Assembly (NCBI GenBank): GCA_009663005.1
Contig: VIGQ01000322.1
Location: 7,501 to 22,131, forward strand
From: Actinidia chinensis
Taxonomy: Eukaryota; Streptophyta; Magnoliopsida; Ericales; Actinidiaceae
Reading direction: 5' to 3'
DNA length: 14,631 nt
A program made the position numbers and the translations under genes. Numbering within the stretch: the first letter of the stretch is position 1; each line of letters starts with the position of its first letter. This document shows positions 1 to 7,868 of this stretch, piece after piece. The notes below the pieces were generated by a model. It did not search any database and was not told where the DNA came from. It saw nothing but the letters and a program-made list of their open reading frames with translations.

Positions 1-670
1 TAGGCTAATGGGTTGCCTCTTTAGGCCAGAGATCTCTATTGTACCGGATGGTCTTAATTTCACGTCCCCCATTCGGCTTAGGACTATCTGCCTTGATTAA
101 AGTCCCGCTAGAAAGGACCCGAGTATCACCATGCATACATATCTTTGCCTATACATAGCTTTTCATTAATTTCATGCTAGACATTTAATTCGGTAACATT
201 TACTCCATGATTTCTATACATAATATAATAAGCAATTTGTATACTTCTGCAAGACAATGGCTTTTTAGCATAACATAATTATTTATGCTTGAAACATGGA
301 AAACATTTGTCTTATGCAGCATATAAATTGAAAACAATTTTTGAAGATACATAGTTTTATTCATGTATCAATGCTACTCACCTTGGGTTCATCTTGGTTA
401 GGTTCTAACCCCACTACCGCGTATCCCTACAATTGGAGGTAAGAATCGTCAATATATTGAATTAGGACGAATTAACTAATAAAAGTCCTTGACTAACTCT
501 TAGATATTCTAATTTTAGGTCAAGAACTCCTTAAATATGGCTAAGTCTCCATTTATAAAATTCTATTAAAGACCCCTTTAAACTTGCAACATTTAAATGT
601 TTCTAAGGAAAAGGCCAAATCTGTCTGAATTTAGCCTAGGCATTTGACTCCTCTTTTAGGCTAAGTCATG

Positions 671-700
671 GCGTTCGGACGCTGTCATTGGGCGTTCGGA
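671..700. repeat. Inner pair of GCGTTCGGA motifs in the 3' LTR of A
   Basis: Two copies of gcgttcgga occur at 671-679 and 692-700, separated by gctgtcattg-like sequence. The matching site in the 5' LTR of A is at about 9186-9215. They belong to the same TTCGAA-type motif family as the larger cluster at 1171-1356. Confidence 0.6.
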
Positions 701-988
701 AGGCTCAATGGGTTTGATAGTGTGATAGTAACTGAGCTCGAATGTTTTTACCAAACTTACCAATTCAACTCCAATCTTTCTGAAACTCGAGAATACTAAT
801 ACAATCTCAAGATTTATCTAACTACTCAAATTTCAACCATAAATTTGAAACCTAACATAACTCGATCTAAATTTGGAAGCTAAGTTAAAACCCTAAACTT
901 TATTATACTTTAAATTTAGTATTTTAGTGTATACCTTGCTTAATTTCGAGTTGAGCTTCAACATGGAAGCATTTGAAACTTCCCAAGT

Positions 989-1043
989 TTCTCTTTTTCT
1001 TTCTTTCTTTTTCTTCTTTTCTCTTCTTCTCTCTCTCTCTCCC
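989..1043. repeat. CT-rich (minus-strand GA-rich) low-complexity tract in the 3' LTR of A
   Basis: This is a pyrimidine-rich run ending in (CT)n and cccgtaggg. The same tract followed by cccgtagg is present in the 5' LTR of A at 9517-9600, and a much longer one in the LTR of C at 11146-11337. On the minus strand it is a GA-rich leader just downstream of the possible TATA box. A 66-residue minus-strand frame over 958-1158 is only this repeat translated. Confidence 0.75.
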
Positions 1044-1078
1044 GTAGGGGTGTGTGTGGTGGGAGTGTGAAGGATGTG

Positions 1079-1087
1079 TATATATTT
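1079..1087 (-). promoter_or_regulatory. Possible TATA box of the 3' LTR of A
   Basis: The minus strand reads AAATATATA about 430 bp from the LTR start, directly upstream of the GA-rich tract. That is a plausible U3/R position. The matching site in the 5' LTR (TATAAGC, minus strand, about 9646-9652) is weaker. This is a guess from position and composition only. Confidence 0.3.
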
Positions 1088-1170
1088 GCCTGAGACACAT
1101 GGGAAATCATCCCATATGGGCTTTCCCCATTGTACTCGGTGTTCTCTTTTTCTGTCATTTTTAACTGTTG

Positions 1171-1356
1171 GCGTTCGACGCTCCTTAGTAGGCTTTGGAC
1201 TCTGGAGTTCGAACGTCCCCTTTAGGTGTTTCGAACTCTAAGACGATTTTTTAAAATCTGGCCGTTCAAACTCTCTTGCTTTTACATTCGAAACATGCGA
1301 GACTTGACATCTGCATTTGGTCTTGCAATTCGACCTCCCATATGTCGTTCGAACGC
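1171..1356. repeat. Cluster of TTCGAA-type motifs in the U3 of the 3' LTR of A
   Basis: Variants of gcgttcgaac occur near 1171 (gcgttcgacg), 1207 (gttcgaacg), 1228 (gtttcgaac), 1262 (cgttcaaac), 1285 (attcgaaac) and 1346 (cgttcgaacgcc). The core GTTCGAAC is palindromic. The cluster is repeated in the 5' LTR of A (about 9725-9885), and related sites occur in the LTR of C. It lies between the LTR start and the possible TATA box, so a promoter-proximal role is conceivable but unproven. Confidence 0.6.
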
Positions 1357-1515
1357 CAAGAGGAAGAACTGGGCGAACTTAAGTTCTTAAAGTCCTTGAA
1401 TTTACTCTAACTTACTTTTGGGTCCTTTTTAACTCTTAAGTCCTCTAATACTTACTACTTATTGGCGTACACGTTGTGCCCTTACGATTTGGAATTTACG
1501 GATCAGGGTGTTATA

Positions 1516-1529
1516 TTCTCCCCTCCTTT
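1516..1529 (-). other. Polypurine tract of element A
   Basis: The minus strand reads AAAGGAGGGGAGAA immediately before the 3' LTR start. This is where second-strand DNA synthesis is primed in LTR retrotransposons. Element C has a matching tract at 11581-11592. Its position fixes the LTR boundary and the minus-strand orientation of the element. Confidence 0.85.
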
Positions 1530-1875
1530 ATAAATTTGTCCCAAACTTGGCTAACATCAACATACTTCCGTTGCCACTCTATAAACTCTTCGCATAATCT
1601 ATGTCTAGTTTGGTGATCGACCATATCTAATGGTATTCCCGTTGCTACTGCTTCTACTGCCCTCCTTCAGTTGGGCCCAGCCTACACATGTCACCCGATT
1701 TAAACTATCGTCAAGGCAATTCGGCCCTCCCCAAAACACTTGGGTAGTTGGAATTACTAAAATGGTGCGGGGATACAACAGAAATAGTTATGGCAAAAGA
1801 GAACTAAACAAACCTCACTTCGTTGTTAACGTTCCTTCCAATAGATATGGATACCGGTTCTCTAATTTCATCTTC
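1530..1875 (-). other. 3' end of pol and untranslated tail of element A
   Basis: This stretch lies between the polypurine tract and the recognisable integrase C-terminus. It is alignable with 11593-11985 of element C, for example catacttcc near 1560 and 11626, and ctactgccctcct near 1655 and 11735. I see no further domain in it. A plus-strand open frame of 220 codons (1630-2292) runs antisense across it and is judged fortuitous. Confidence 0.6.
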
Positions 1876-2170
1876 TCATGTCCAAAGGATAATGAGGAAT
1901 CACATGAGGCGGTGTCATGTACATATTTTCGTACATTGAAACATGAAAACATCATGAACATTGTGAAAGCTCTGGAGGAAGAGCAATGCGATAACAACGT
2001 GCCCAATTCGTTGAAGAATTTCGAATGGCCCCTCATGTATCTTGGCTTCAACTTTCCTCTCTTACCAAACGATTTATCCCCTTTGAGGGAGATTTTTTTT
2101 CCAAAACACGTGGTCCTCTTCTCCAAACTCCCTAAATCTCCTCCGTCTCCTAACATCTGCATAGCTCTTT
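1876..2170 (-). pseudogene. pol: Integrase C-terminal domain of element A, chromodomain core apparently deleted
   Basis: The minus strand encodes the conserved C-terminal DNA-binding (GPY/F-type) region of Ty3/gypsy integrase. GDKSFGKRGKLKPRY lies within about 2020-2090, and the downstream RKYVHD block near 1925 matches the usual RKYVPD. The segment after it in Tekay/Del elements is normally a chromodomain of about 50 residues, which binds chromatin marks to direct integration. Here the sequence passes from a PLDM-like piece near 1885 straight to an EIRE-like piece near 1865. Element C keeps about 130 bp at that place (about 11985-12120). Frames shift at least twice. Integrase identity is firm; the deletion is inferred from the A-C comparison. 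Confidence 0.75.
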
Positions 2171-3000
2171 TGGCGCCTCTGTGCCAGGTTGAAGTCTCTA
2201 TGACTTACCTTGATCTTATCGGTCGCTCAGGTGAAACATTCGGGTCCAATATTTGTCGTTCTCCAACTTCGGTCCAACTACAGGTGACCTAATTTCCTCC
2301 CGGAAAGTGCTTTTTATACGGTTCTTCTAATACTTGCGTGAAAACTTTGTTGTAAAAAATTTCTACAATGGTAAGTGCATTTCCCAATTCTTCTTGGAAA
2401 TCGAGTCCACATAGCCGTAACATGGTCTTCTAAGTCTGGATAGTCTGGTCTCTAACTGTCCTCCGTCTATGGATTGGAAGGCGGTGCTAAAACTTAGAGC
2501 TCAGTACCTAGAGCTCGTTGCAACCTTTTCCAAAACTTGACGTAAACCTCGGATCTCGTCCGAAACGATAGAACCTAGCGTTCCGTGAATGAATAATCTC
2601 GCTTTAATAGGTTTGCGTACTTCGACAAGTAAGAGTAGTCTTCACTGGCAAGAAATGTGTGATTAGTGAGGCGATCTACAATAACCCAATGAATTATAAC
2701 CTCTGGGTGAGTTCGGTAGTTCGCTACCAAAATCCACGTGATGTGCTCCCTTTCCATCCGGTATTGGTAGCGATTGTAATAATCCTGCTGGCTTTGATGT
2801 TCACCTTGACTTGTTGACATGACAACATCGCGACAACAAATCTGCTATTTCTTTTCTTCATTCGGCCCACCAAAATGTTTCCTTCAAGTCTCTATGCATC
2901 GTTGTTCTCCTGGATGCATCGTGAACTTGGGTATTGTGGCTCCTAAAACTTGTTTTGACTTCGGGTAGGTTTGGAATACATAATCGCCTTGAAACCTAAG
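2171..3000 (-). pseudogene. pol: Integrase zinc-binding and catalytic core of element A
   Basis: Integrase inserts the cDNA copy into host DNA. Going down the minus strand, a zinc-binding-type N-terminus spans about 2800-2960, with a FTMHPG-like block and a CQQVK block near the end of the domain. The core follows: EHIT near 2745, WVIVDRLT at 2665-2688, and a SIVSD block near 2550. A DGGQLE-like piece near 2460 is where the catalytic glutamate of DGQSER would be. The piece between 2171 and 2450 is poorly readable because of frameshifts. The first catalytic aspartate (HITMDF in relatives) reads HITWIL here, consistent with a one-base shift. It lies between the RNase H and the integrase C-terminus, as expected. 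Confidence 0.8.
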
Positions 3001-3269
3001 TGCCGCTGTCTGTAAAGTAAAATCCACTTTGGATTCACACATCTCCTCATAAAACTTTCCACAAGTACACGGATCTTCTGGTTTTTACTGTCGCTTTAAC
3101 AATTTCTATCAAGGGTCATTTGAGCTCAATGGTAGTAAGCATTGATTAGTGTTCCTTGGTGGCAACTACTTCGATCTCTGCTCTCTCTAACTCATCGAGT
3201 AAGGTACTTGGGACGGACTAGACATGCTAGATTGACGTCGACTTTCGGCTTAAGTGTCGGCTACAACGT

Positions 3270-3650
3270 TGGCCTTTTCCTGGGTGATACTGAATAAGAA
3301 ACATTGTAATTCTTTTATCAACTCCAGCCATCTCTCTGTCCTCATGTCTCATGTTTAGATTATTTTCTGGGTAAACAAGTACTGGTCAAGCTCTTATGAT
3401 CATTGAATACTTTCATGTGACTCCATACACGTATGACGCTCCAAAATCTTCAACGCGATACTACTGCGGCTAACTCTAATCATAGTTTTATAATTCTTCT
3501 CATTGCGGTCTCAATTGTCTTGAAGCATAGGCAATCATTTCCCATGTTACATTAAAACGCATCCGAACCCGACGATGTGAAACATTTGCTGTTGTTCCAG
3601 CGAAACCATAATTTCCCGGAAGGCAAGCTAAAATTGGTGCGGTACTAATC
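3270..3650 (-). pseudogene. pol: RNase H domain of element A
   Basis: RNase H degrades the RNA of the RNA-DNA hybrid during reverse transcription. Minus-strand fragments in shifting frames match the gypsy RNase H: a GCVLM block near 3560, IAYASRQL-type sequence near 3525, EKNYKT near 3495, LKILERH near 3445, and the NDHKSL / YLFTQK region near 3365-3400. Stops and frameshifts break it at least five times. It follows directly after the reverse transcriptase connection region and precedes the integrase. Identity is firm from motif order, but exact limits are approximate. Confidence 0.75.
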
Positions 3651-3654
3651 GTTT

Positions 3655-4546
3655 CTTTTCTTCCAATATCTGAAAGCTCTTCTCTTGCTTCTCATTCCAT
3701 TCGAATGGAATTTTCTCTTTCCGCGTTAGCTTGGTCAAAGGCGTTGCATTCTAGAGAATCCTTCAACCAAATCGCCGATAATAAACCCAGCTAAACCATA
3801 AACTCCTAACTTCTGTCCCATCGTTGGCCTCGGCCAATTCAACAATGGCTTTGACTTTGTGAGGTCAACGGATACTCATCTACACTGATGATTGTTCTCA
3901 AATGTCATACTTGATACCCAAAACTCGCACTCTCAGCTTGGCTGTACAATCTTCTTTCCCGCAAGGTTTGCAAAATCACTCTTAATTGTTGCTCATGTTT
4001 ATGTAAAACTTTTAGAATATACTAAGCTATCATCATGAAAACAATAACGAATTCGTCAAGAAAGTTTTGGAATACTCGATTCATCAAGTCCATGAATTGG
4101 CTTGGCGCATTGTGACTCTGAATGGCATATACGAGAAATTCATAATGGCCGTATCTGGTTCGGAAAGTTTGTCCTTCTCTATGTTGCTCGCTCTAACCTT
4201 TGTTGGTGATAAACCTGATCTCAAATCCATCTTTGAGAACACTTTGGCACCTTGAAGCGGAAATCAAACATCATCCACCCTTGCAAAGGGTACTTATTCT
4301 TAATGGTAACCTTATTCAGCTCTCGGTATCATGGCCTAATCTTCCCCCATTGTCCTCTTTCTTTCGTACAAACAACACTGGAGTGCCCCAAGGTGAAACG
4401 CTCGGACGAATAAAATCCTTTCTCTAACAGATCTTGATTTAAATCTTTATTCCTTTCAACTCTAAAGGCGACATGCGATAGGGGCTATTTCGAAATAGTT
4501 TAACAGTTCGCCTACTTCAGATTATAAAACTCAATCTCTCGGTCCA
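3655..4546 (-). pseudogene. pol: Reverse transcriptase of element A
   Basis: This domain copies the element RNA into DNA. On the minus strand the family motifs appear in order: YRMSPLEL near 4461-4485, a TPVLFVRKK block near 4370, [13 protein letters not shown] at 4287-4325, SKMDLRSG within 4213-4251, GHYEFLV at 4129-4149, and FMDLMNRVF within 4037-4096. The catalytic Asp-Asp pair lies at 4029-4034. The pair is out of frame with the preceding motif through an apparent one-base loss, so the palm motif is broken. The C-terminal connection has PLTKLTRK at 3718-3741 and FEWNEK at 3688-3705. The match to plant Ty3/gypsy is unambiguous; Ty1/copia is excluded by the RT-RH-IN order. Confidence 0.88.
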
Positions 4547-5057
4547 TTAAGGAACCTGGTAACTCAACTGGAAAACATCGGGAACTTCCCGACAACATGA
4601 ATACTCTTCTAAGGTTGGTGAGAGACATGCGTGTCGACTACAACTGCATAAGAATGCTCGCTTCTTTTTTGGATTAAGCCGACGGGCTTTCATAGAAGAA
4701 ATGAGGTAGGGAGGAAGGCACAACGCTACTCCTTCAAAGATTAGTCCTGAATTAGCACGAGTGTAACCTACTCCGTTTAAGTTCGCAACAATGAGTGCAT
4801 GGTAGGAAGAACCAACCAATTCCATCCCTAGGATGACGTCAAAAAACCATGCATCTCTAAGGGATTAATTTACGTACAAGGACACATCCATTGACACGAA
4901 TCTCACAAAATTAATAGACTTGTCACACAACATATATCCCCCGGAGGTCAGATACTAATACTCATATTCAAGAGGTACAGAGAGGTATCAAATAATACTC
5001 AAAAGAATTTGAAACGAATGAATGCGTGGACCTAAATCCATAATAATGTCGTGCAGG
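4547..5057 (-). pseudogene. pol: Protease of element A, catalytic and C-terminal part, plus linker to RT
   Basis: Aspartic protease cleaves the Gag-Pol polyprotein. The active-site region, usually D-S/T-G-A, reads DLGP at 5028-5039 and is followed by HSF at 5012-5020. LYVN near 4870 and DVILGM at 4823-4840 continue the domain. A 92-codon open frame (4547-4825) then carries LISSMKARRL and REVPDVF, the standard linker between protease and RT. The domain stops abruptly at the TTGAC duplication (5058-5062), where a solo LTR has been inserted. Its N-terminal piece resumes at 6557. The Ser/Thr of the active site is a Leu here, which would inactivate it if real. Confidence 0.82.
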
Positions 5058-5062
5058 TTGAC
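5058..5062. repeat. Left target-site duplication (TTGAC) of the solo LTR
   Basis: TTGAC stands immediately before the TGAT start of the LTR and is repeated exactly at 6552-6556 after its ATCA end. Five base pairs is the usual duplication length for Ty3/gypsy and Ty1/copia integrases. Confidence 0.88.
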
Positions 5063-5065
5063 TGA

Positions 5066-5088
5066 TTGGACTACATATTGTAGTCCAA
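5066..5088. repeat. Perfect inverted repeat at the 5' end of the solo LTR
   Basis: TTGGACTACA and its exact complement TGTAGTCCAA are separated by TAT, giving 10-bp arms and a 3-nt loop. It starts three bases inside the LTR terminus. Its function is unknown. Confidence 0.8.
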
Positions 5089-5497
5089 ACGCCATTTAAC
5101 CACCTAAATTGGCCCTAATTTAGTTTAATTATGTATTTTTATCATGTTTGTACTTATAGTCCGTGTCTGAGTTCATTGCAGGTTTAATGATGAGAAAAAG
5201 GCAAAGGGGGCAAAAAATCACTAAGAGTCGAACCTCCCTGCTTACAGTTTCGAAAAGTGTCGAGAGCTGAAAGTGGAAAAATCCAGTCTCGGTCATTTTT
5301 GACATAACTTTTTTAGTCGATGTCCGATTGAGCTGAATTTTGAATGCGTTGGAAAGGATTTAAAGGGCTCAATGTTTTCTCTAATAGGAATTGGCTGATT
5401 CGATCTCAAAAGTGGTCACAATAGAGAACCAACGTACGGGACAGATTATGGAAGTTTTGAAATTTCCTATCCTATTAGGTTCTAATTTTGTATTGCC

Positions 5498-5505
5498 TAT
5501 AAATA
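5498..5505 (+). promoter_or_regulatory. Probable TATA box of the solo LTR
   Basis: TATAAATA, preceded by gcc and followed by cttcc, is a good plant TATA context. It lies 436 bp from the LTR start, a normal U3 length. The predicted transcript start would be about 30 bp further on, near 5530. Confidence 0.55.
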
Positions 5506-5782
5506 CTTCCTTATCTCTTATGGCACGAAAATGCTTTAGTGATGCTTTAGTTTAGGTTTTTTTTTAGTCTTTTGTTTAGGTTTCCTATTCTATCTTAGGT
5601 TTTATTTTTATTTTGTAAAGTTTTAATTATTTATCAATTCAAGTCAATTTTTTATACCGTAAGGCTTTAATTTTTATTTACATGCTTTTTCTTAGCCATG
5701 CTTGGCTAGTTTTTTCCTAACTTTGGAATTGATTGTGAAGGTTGATTGGGGGATCAAGGAGAAAATGGAGGTATTTTAATAT

Positions 5783-5997
5783 CACCAATTTTATTTTCTT
5801 GATTTTTCTCCTTCCTTCTTCTTTTTTCCATTTTGATACTTTTCGAAAACTGGGACGTCTGATTATTTTCTCATAACATTCTTGTTATTCGGATCGATGC
5901 TGCACTATCTCCAGATGAAAACACCAATTTTATTTACTTTGAAAACTTTAGAGTCCCATAATTTCATAACATCTTTGTGATGCGAATCGATGATGCA
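5783..5997 (+). repeat. Diverged internal tandem duplication in the solo LTR
   Basis: The order caccaattttatt, then GAAAAC, then a block beginning TCATAACAT and ending GATGCAC-like sequence, occurs twice. The first copy is 5783-5905 and the second 5922-5997. The matching pairs are 5783/5922, 5844/5940 and 5871/5964. The first unit carries roughly 40 extra pyrimidine-rich bases. Confidence 0.6.
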
Positions 5998-6473
5998 CGG
6001 ACTTGATTATAACAATCAGATTAATTCTAATAACTTTTATATATGCATTGCTGCTCAGTTATATACGCTGCCTTGTAACGTTTATGCATGAGTTGAGTTC
6101 ATTATATTCTGGCAGAACGAATTGAAGATTGAAAGAACAATTGTTTTTTAAAAGCTAATCTTCCGAATCCGAGACACACGATGTGTCGAAGTATTTTGAC
6201 TACAAGAGCCTACCCATTGGGATTTCCGAGAAAACCTAATTGATTAGATCAATTGGATTTCGAGTGGGTTATTTTTAATTAGTTTAAATTATTTTTTTTA
6301 TTACTTTCTTAATTTAGATTTATTTTAAAGTCAATCAAATCCACAAAGAAAGAATTTTATTTTTCCTTTTTTTTAGATTCAATTCATATAATTTCTATTT
6401 TATTCGAGTTAGTATAGTGTGAGTTTGAGTGCTACAGCTGTATATTTAGCTAGGTCCCTTGGGAGAGCACGAT

Positions 6474-6491
6474 AACCCGGATTAATCGGTT
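6474..6491 (+). repeat. Near-palindrome in the U5 region of the solo LTR
   Basis: AACCCGGATTAATCGGTT is palindromic around GATTAATC, with one extra base on the left. It lies about 60 bp from the LTR end and could form a hairpin in RNA. Confidence 0.45.
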
Positions 6492-6551
6492 ATTACTAAC
6501 TTTCGTGACCCGTACACTTGTCGATAAAGAATTTCCTTCTAGGAGCGATCA

Positions 6552-6556
6552 TTGAC
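6552..6556. repeat. Right target-site duplication (TTGAC) of the solo LTR
   Basis: TTGAC follows the ATCA terminus directly and matches 5058-5062 exactly. Confidence 0.88.
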
Positions 6557-6664
6557 CACAGATGAAAAGTATATCTGACACAACGATGTGGCAGTTGGGT
6601 ATTTCCTGTAGCAAGTTCAAAGCTCGGCCTTGTCGGGCTGATTAATTTCTCCTTTCTTTGGAGG
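6557..6664 (-). pseudogene. pol: Protease of element A, N-terminal fragment
   Basis: Minus-strand fragments read an ARALNLL-type block near 6625-6640, then VVSDILFICGQ running to the duplication. This matches the first beta strands of plant Ty3/gypsy proteases, where a VVxGxxxxxG block precedes the catalytic DSGA. The catalytic part lies on the far side of the solo LTR, at 5057 and below. The frame shifts once inside this short piece. Confidence 0.7.
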
Positions 6665-7679
6665 CTACTGTATTGAGGCTGATGCCGATGTCCAGCGCCT
6701 TGAATTTTACTTTTCATATGACGATCTCTAATCTGGTTGCCATTCTGGCCACACCCATAACAGAGCTCTACTTTCCATGCGACACTCACCCAATGCTTCT
6801 TCTGACAGTTGGACATGTTCGGCAACTCATTGGATCCTACTACTTACTTCCTTACTCACTAATTTCTTTTCTGGGCTGATGAATTCCCGTTGACGATCCT
6901 GAACTATGTTCGTTTTGAAACTTTGTCCTCTACTCCATTTTTCTTCCGATCCTCTTCTTTTGATTTTCGAGGAATTGAGACCTCTCATTCAAGGATTCCT
7001 CAGCAATTAGGCTCATGAAACCTCCTGATGAGTAGGTACCTCAATATTTTCACCTTATTCTTGATGTTCCACGTAATCAAGCTTCAACCTTCTCGCCTTG
7101 TGAGATTCTCATCGACACAAATGTGAGGGGCATTCGTGATAGTTCTAATAAACTTGGCATTGTCACTACTAGCGATCATGTCCCCCTTGCTTTAAATCAA
7201 AAACTTCTTGATTTCTGATCTCGGACCATCTCGGGGTAATACTCCCCGTTGAACACTTTTCAAGATCTAGGCCATAACCACAATGGCTCCAGTGGCTTTC
7301 TTCAATGGCCACCAAATCAGTGCTGCTCCTTCAAACATTAACATGGCAAAACCTTTTATGTTTCATCGGTGCCGCAAGACTTCGAACACCCTCCTCATTC
7401 CCATGACGAAGACCCTGCAGGCCATGGGTCAGGCGTTCCTAGAAAGTTAGAGGTCTCAGATGCTGAATTGTTGCTTAAATTTGTGGTATGTGGCATCGCT
7501 CCAGCTCTTGGAATTGGATTGCCCGATTGTTGTGGTGCTTCATCGTGGTTATGTTATTGTGGACATCATGGACACTTGGACAATCCATCTAAAAATCCTC
7601 TTTATAATATAATATCGGTCAACTCGGTCTTCGCAGGCTCCCGCCGCCCCTCTACGACCTCGGCCTTTTCTAGCGGCAT
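6665..7679 (-). pseudogene. gag: Gag of element A (nucleocapsid/capsid polyprotein)
   Basis: Gag packages the element RNA into virus-like particles in the cytoplasm. I chose the ATG at 7679 because the sequence behind it, in a shifted frame, gives the basic RKGRGRRG N-terminus typical of Tekay/Del Gag. A Gln/Asn/His-rich stretch follows to about 7450. FLGTPDP at 7425-7445 opens the retrotransposon-gag domain, which continues with VFEVL near 7385, AALIWW near 7320 and KFIRTITNAPHICVDE at 7108-7155. A region of about 250 bp around 6810-7040 is hard to read. The nucleocapsid end has a CYGCGQNG zinc knuckle (6722-6762), with a second Cys/His cluster just upstream near 6765-6820. In the knuckle, the expected His is Asn and the last Cys is Arg. 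Many frameshifts are present. Confidence 0.78.
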
Positions 7680-7868
7680 AATCTACAAACATATCAAACA
7701 TTTAGACATATTTCATAAACTTAGTCTACATTACATTCTAATATAGCATAGCATAGCATAGCATAGCAAGGGCATATATCGTGGATCACTAATCAGTTTT
7801 AGACTGCTATCTAGACGTGATTCTATCTCATGGTGTAACCATAACTCTGTGTACGTGTAAACCTATCA
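7680..7868 (-). other. 5' leader of element A between primer site and gag
   Basis: About 190 bp of AT-rich sequence separate the primer-binding site from the Gag start. Packaging signals would normally lie here, but none can be recognised. It contains the ATAGC microsatellite. Confidence 0.55.
7743..7767. repeat. (ATAGC)5 microsatellite
   Basis: Five exact tandem copies of the pentamer ATAGC lie in the gag leader of element A. Confidence 0.95.

Larger units (their letters stand above)
1..1515 (-). repeat. 3' LTR of element A (partial, cut by left window edge)
   Basis: This stretch repeats 8517-10047 along its whole length, for example the start (taggctaatgggt in both), the cgtcccccattcg block, and the aaggaaaaggccaaatc block near 620 and 9105. 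The inner end, gtgttata at 1508-1515, corresponds to a standard LTR start of TGTAACACCC on the minus strand and abuts a polypurine tract. About 640 bp of the LTR lie outside the window. It has no supported coding capacity. It holds the TTCGAA motif clusters, a CT-rich tract and a possible TATA box listed separately. Confidence 0.88.
5063..6551 (+). mobile_element. Element S: solo LTR of an unidentified LTR retrotransposon inserted in the protease of A
   Basis: This 1489-bp block starts TGATTGG and ends GCGATCA, so it has TG...CA termini with a TGAT/ATCA terminal inverted repeat. It is flanked by a perfect TTGAC duplication. Setting aside the block and one duplication brings two adjacent parts of the element A protease back together. 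It has no coding region, no primer-binding site and no second LTR, which makes it a solo LTR, presumably left by LTR-LTR recombination. A TATAAATA box at 5498-5505, followed by T-rich sequence, suggests the plus orientation. Composition and some phrases near the right end (gataacccgg, cccgtacacttg) recall LTRs of Athila/Tat-type gypsy elements from memory only. It shares no visible similarity with the LTRs of A and C. Confidence 0.87.

Noticed and set aside
958..1158. Minus-strand frame rich in Lys, Arg and Glu
   Set aside because: It is a translation of the GA repeat in the LTR of A, with no domain.
1630..2292. Plus-strand open frame of 220 codons, longest in the window, with a hydrophobic N-terminus resembling a signal peptide
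   Set aside because: It runs antisense through the integrase C-terminus and 3' tail of element A, matches no domain I recognise, and its middle is the reverse complement of conserved integrase motifs.
5063..6551. Reading the inserted block as a small non-autonomous element (TRIM or LARD) or a DNA transposon
   Set aside because: It has no internal LTR pair, primer site or polypurine tract. TG...CA ends and a 5-bp duplication fit a single LTR better than any DNA transposon.
7369..7746. Plus-strand open frame of 125 codons with several Cys and His
   Set aside because: It is antisense to the N-terminal half of Gag, where the minus strand gives FLGTPDP and the basic start.
7743..7767. (ATAGC)5 as a possible start of a CRISPR-like or satellite array
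   Set aside because: It has only five contiguous pentamers and no spacers. It is an ordinary microsatellite.
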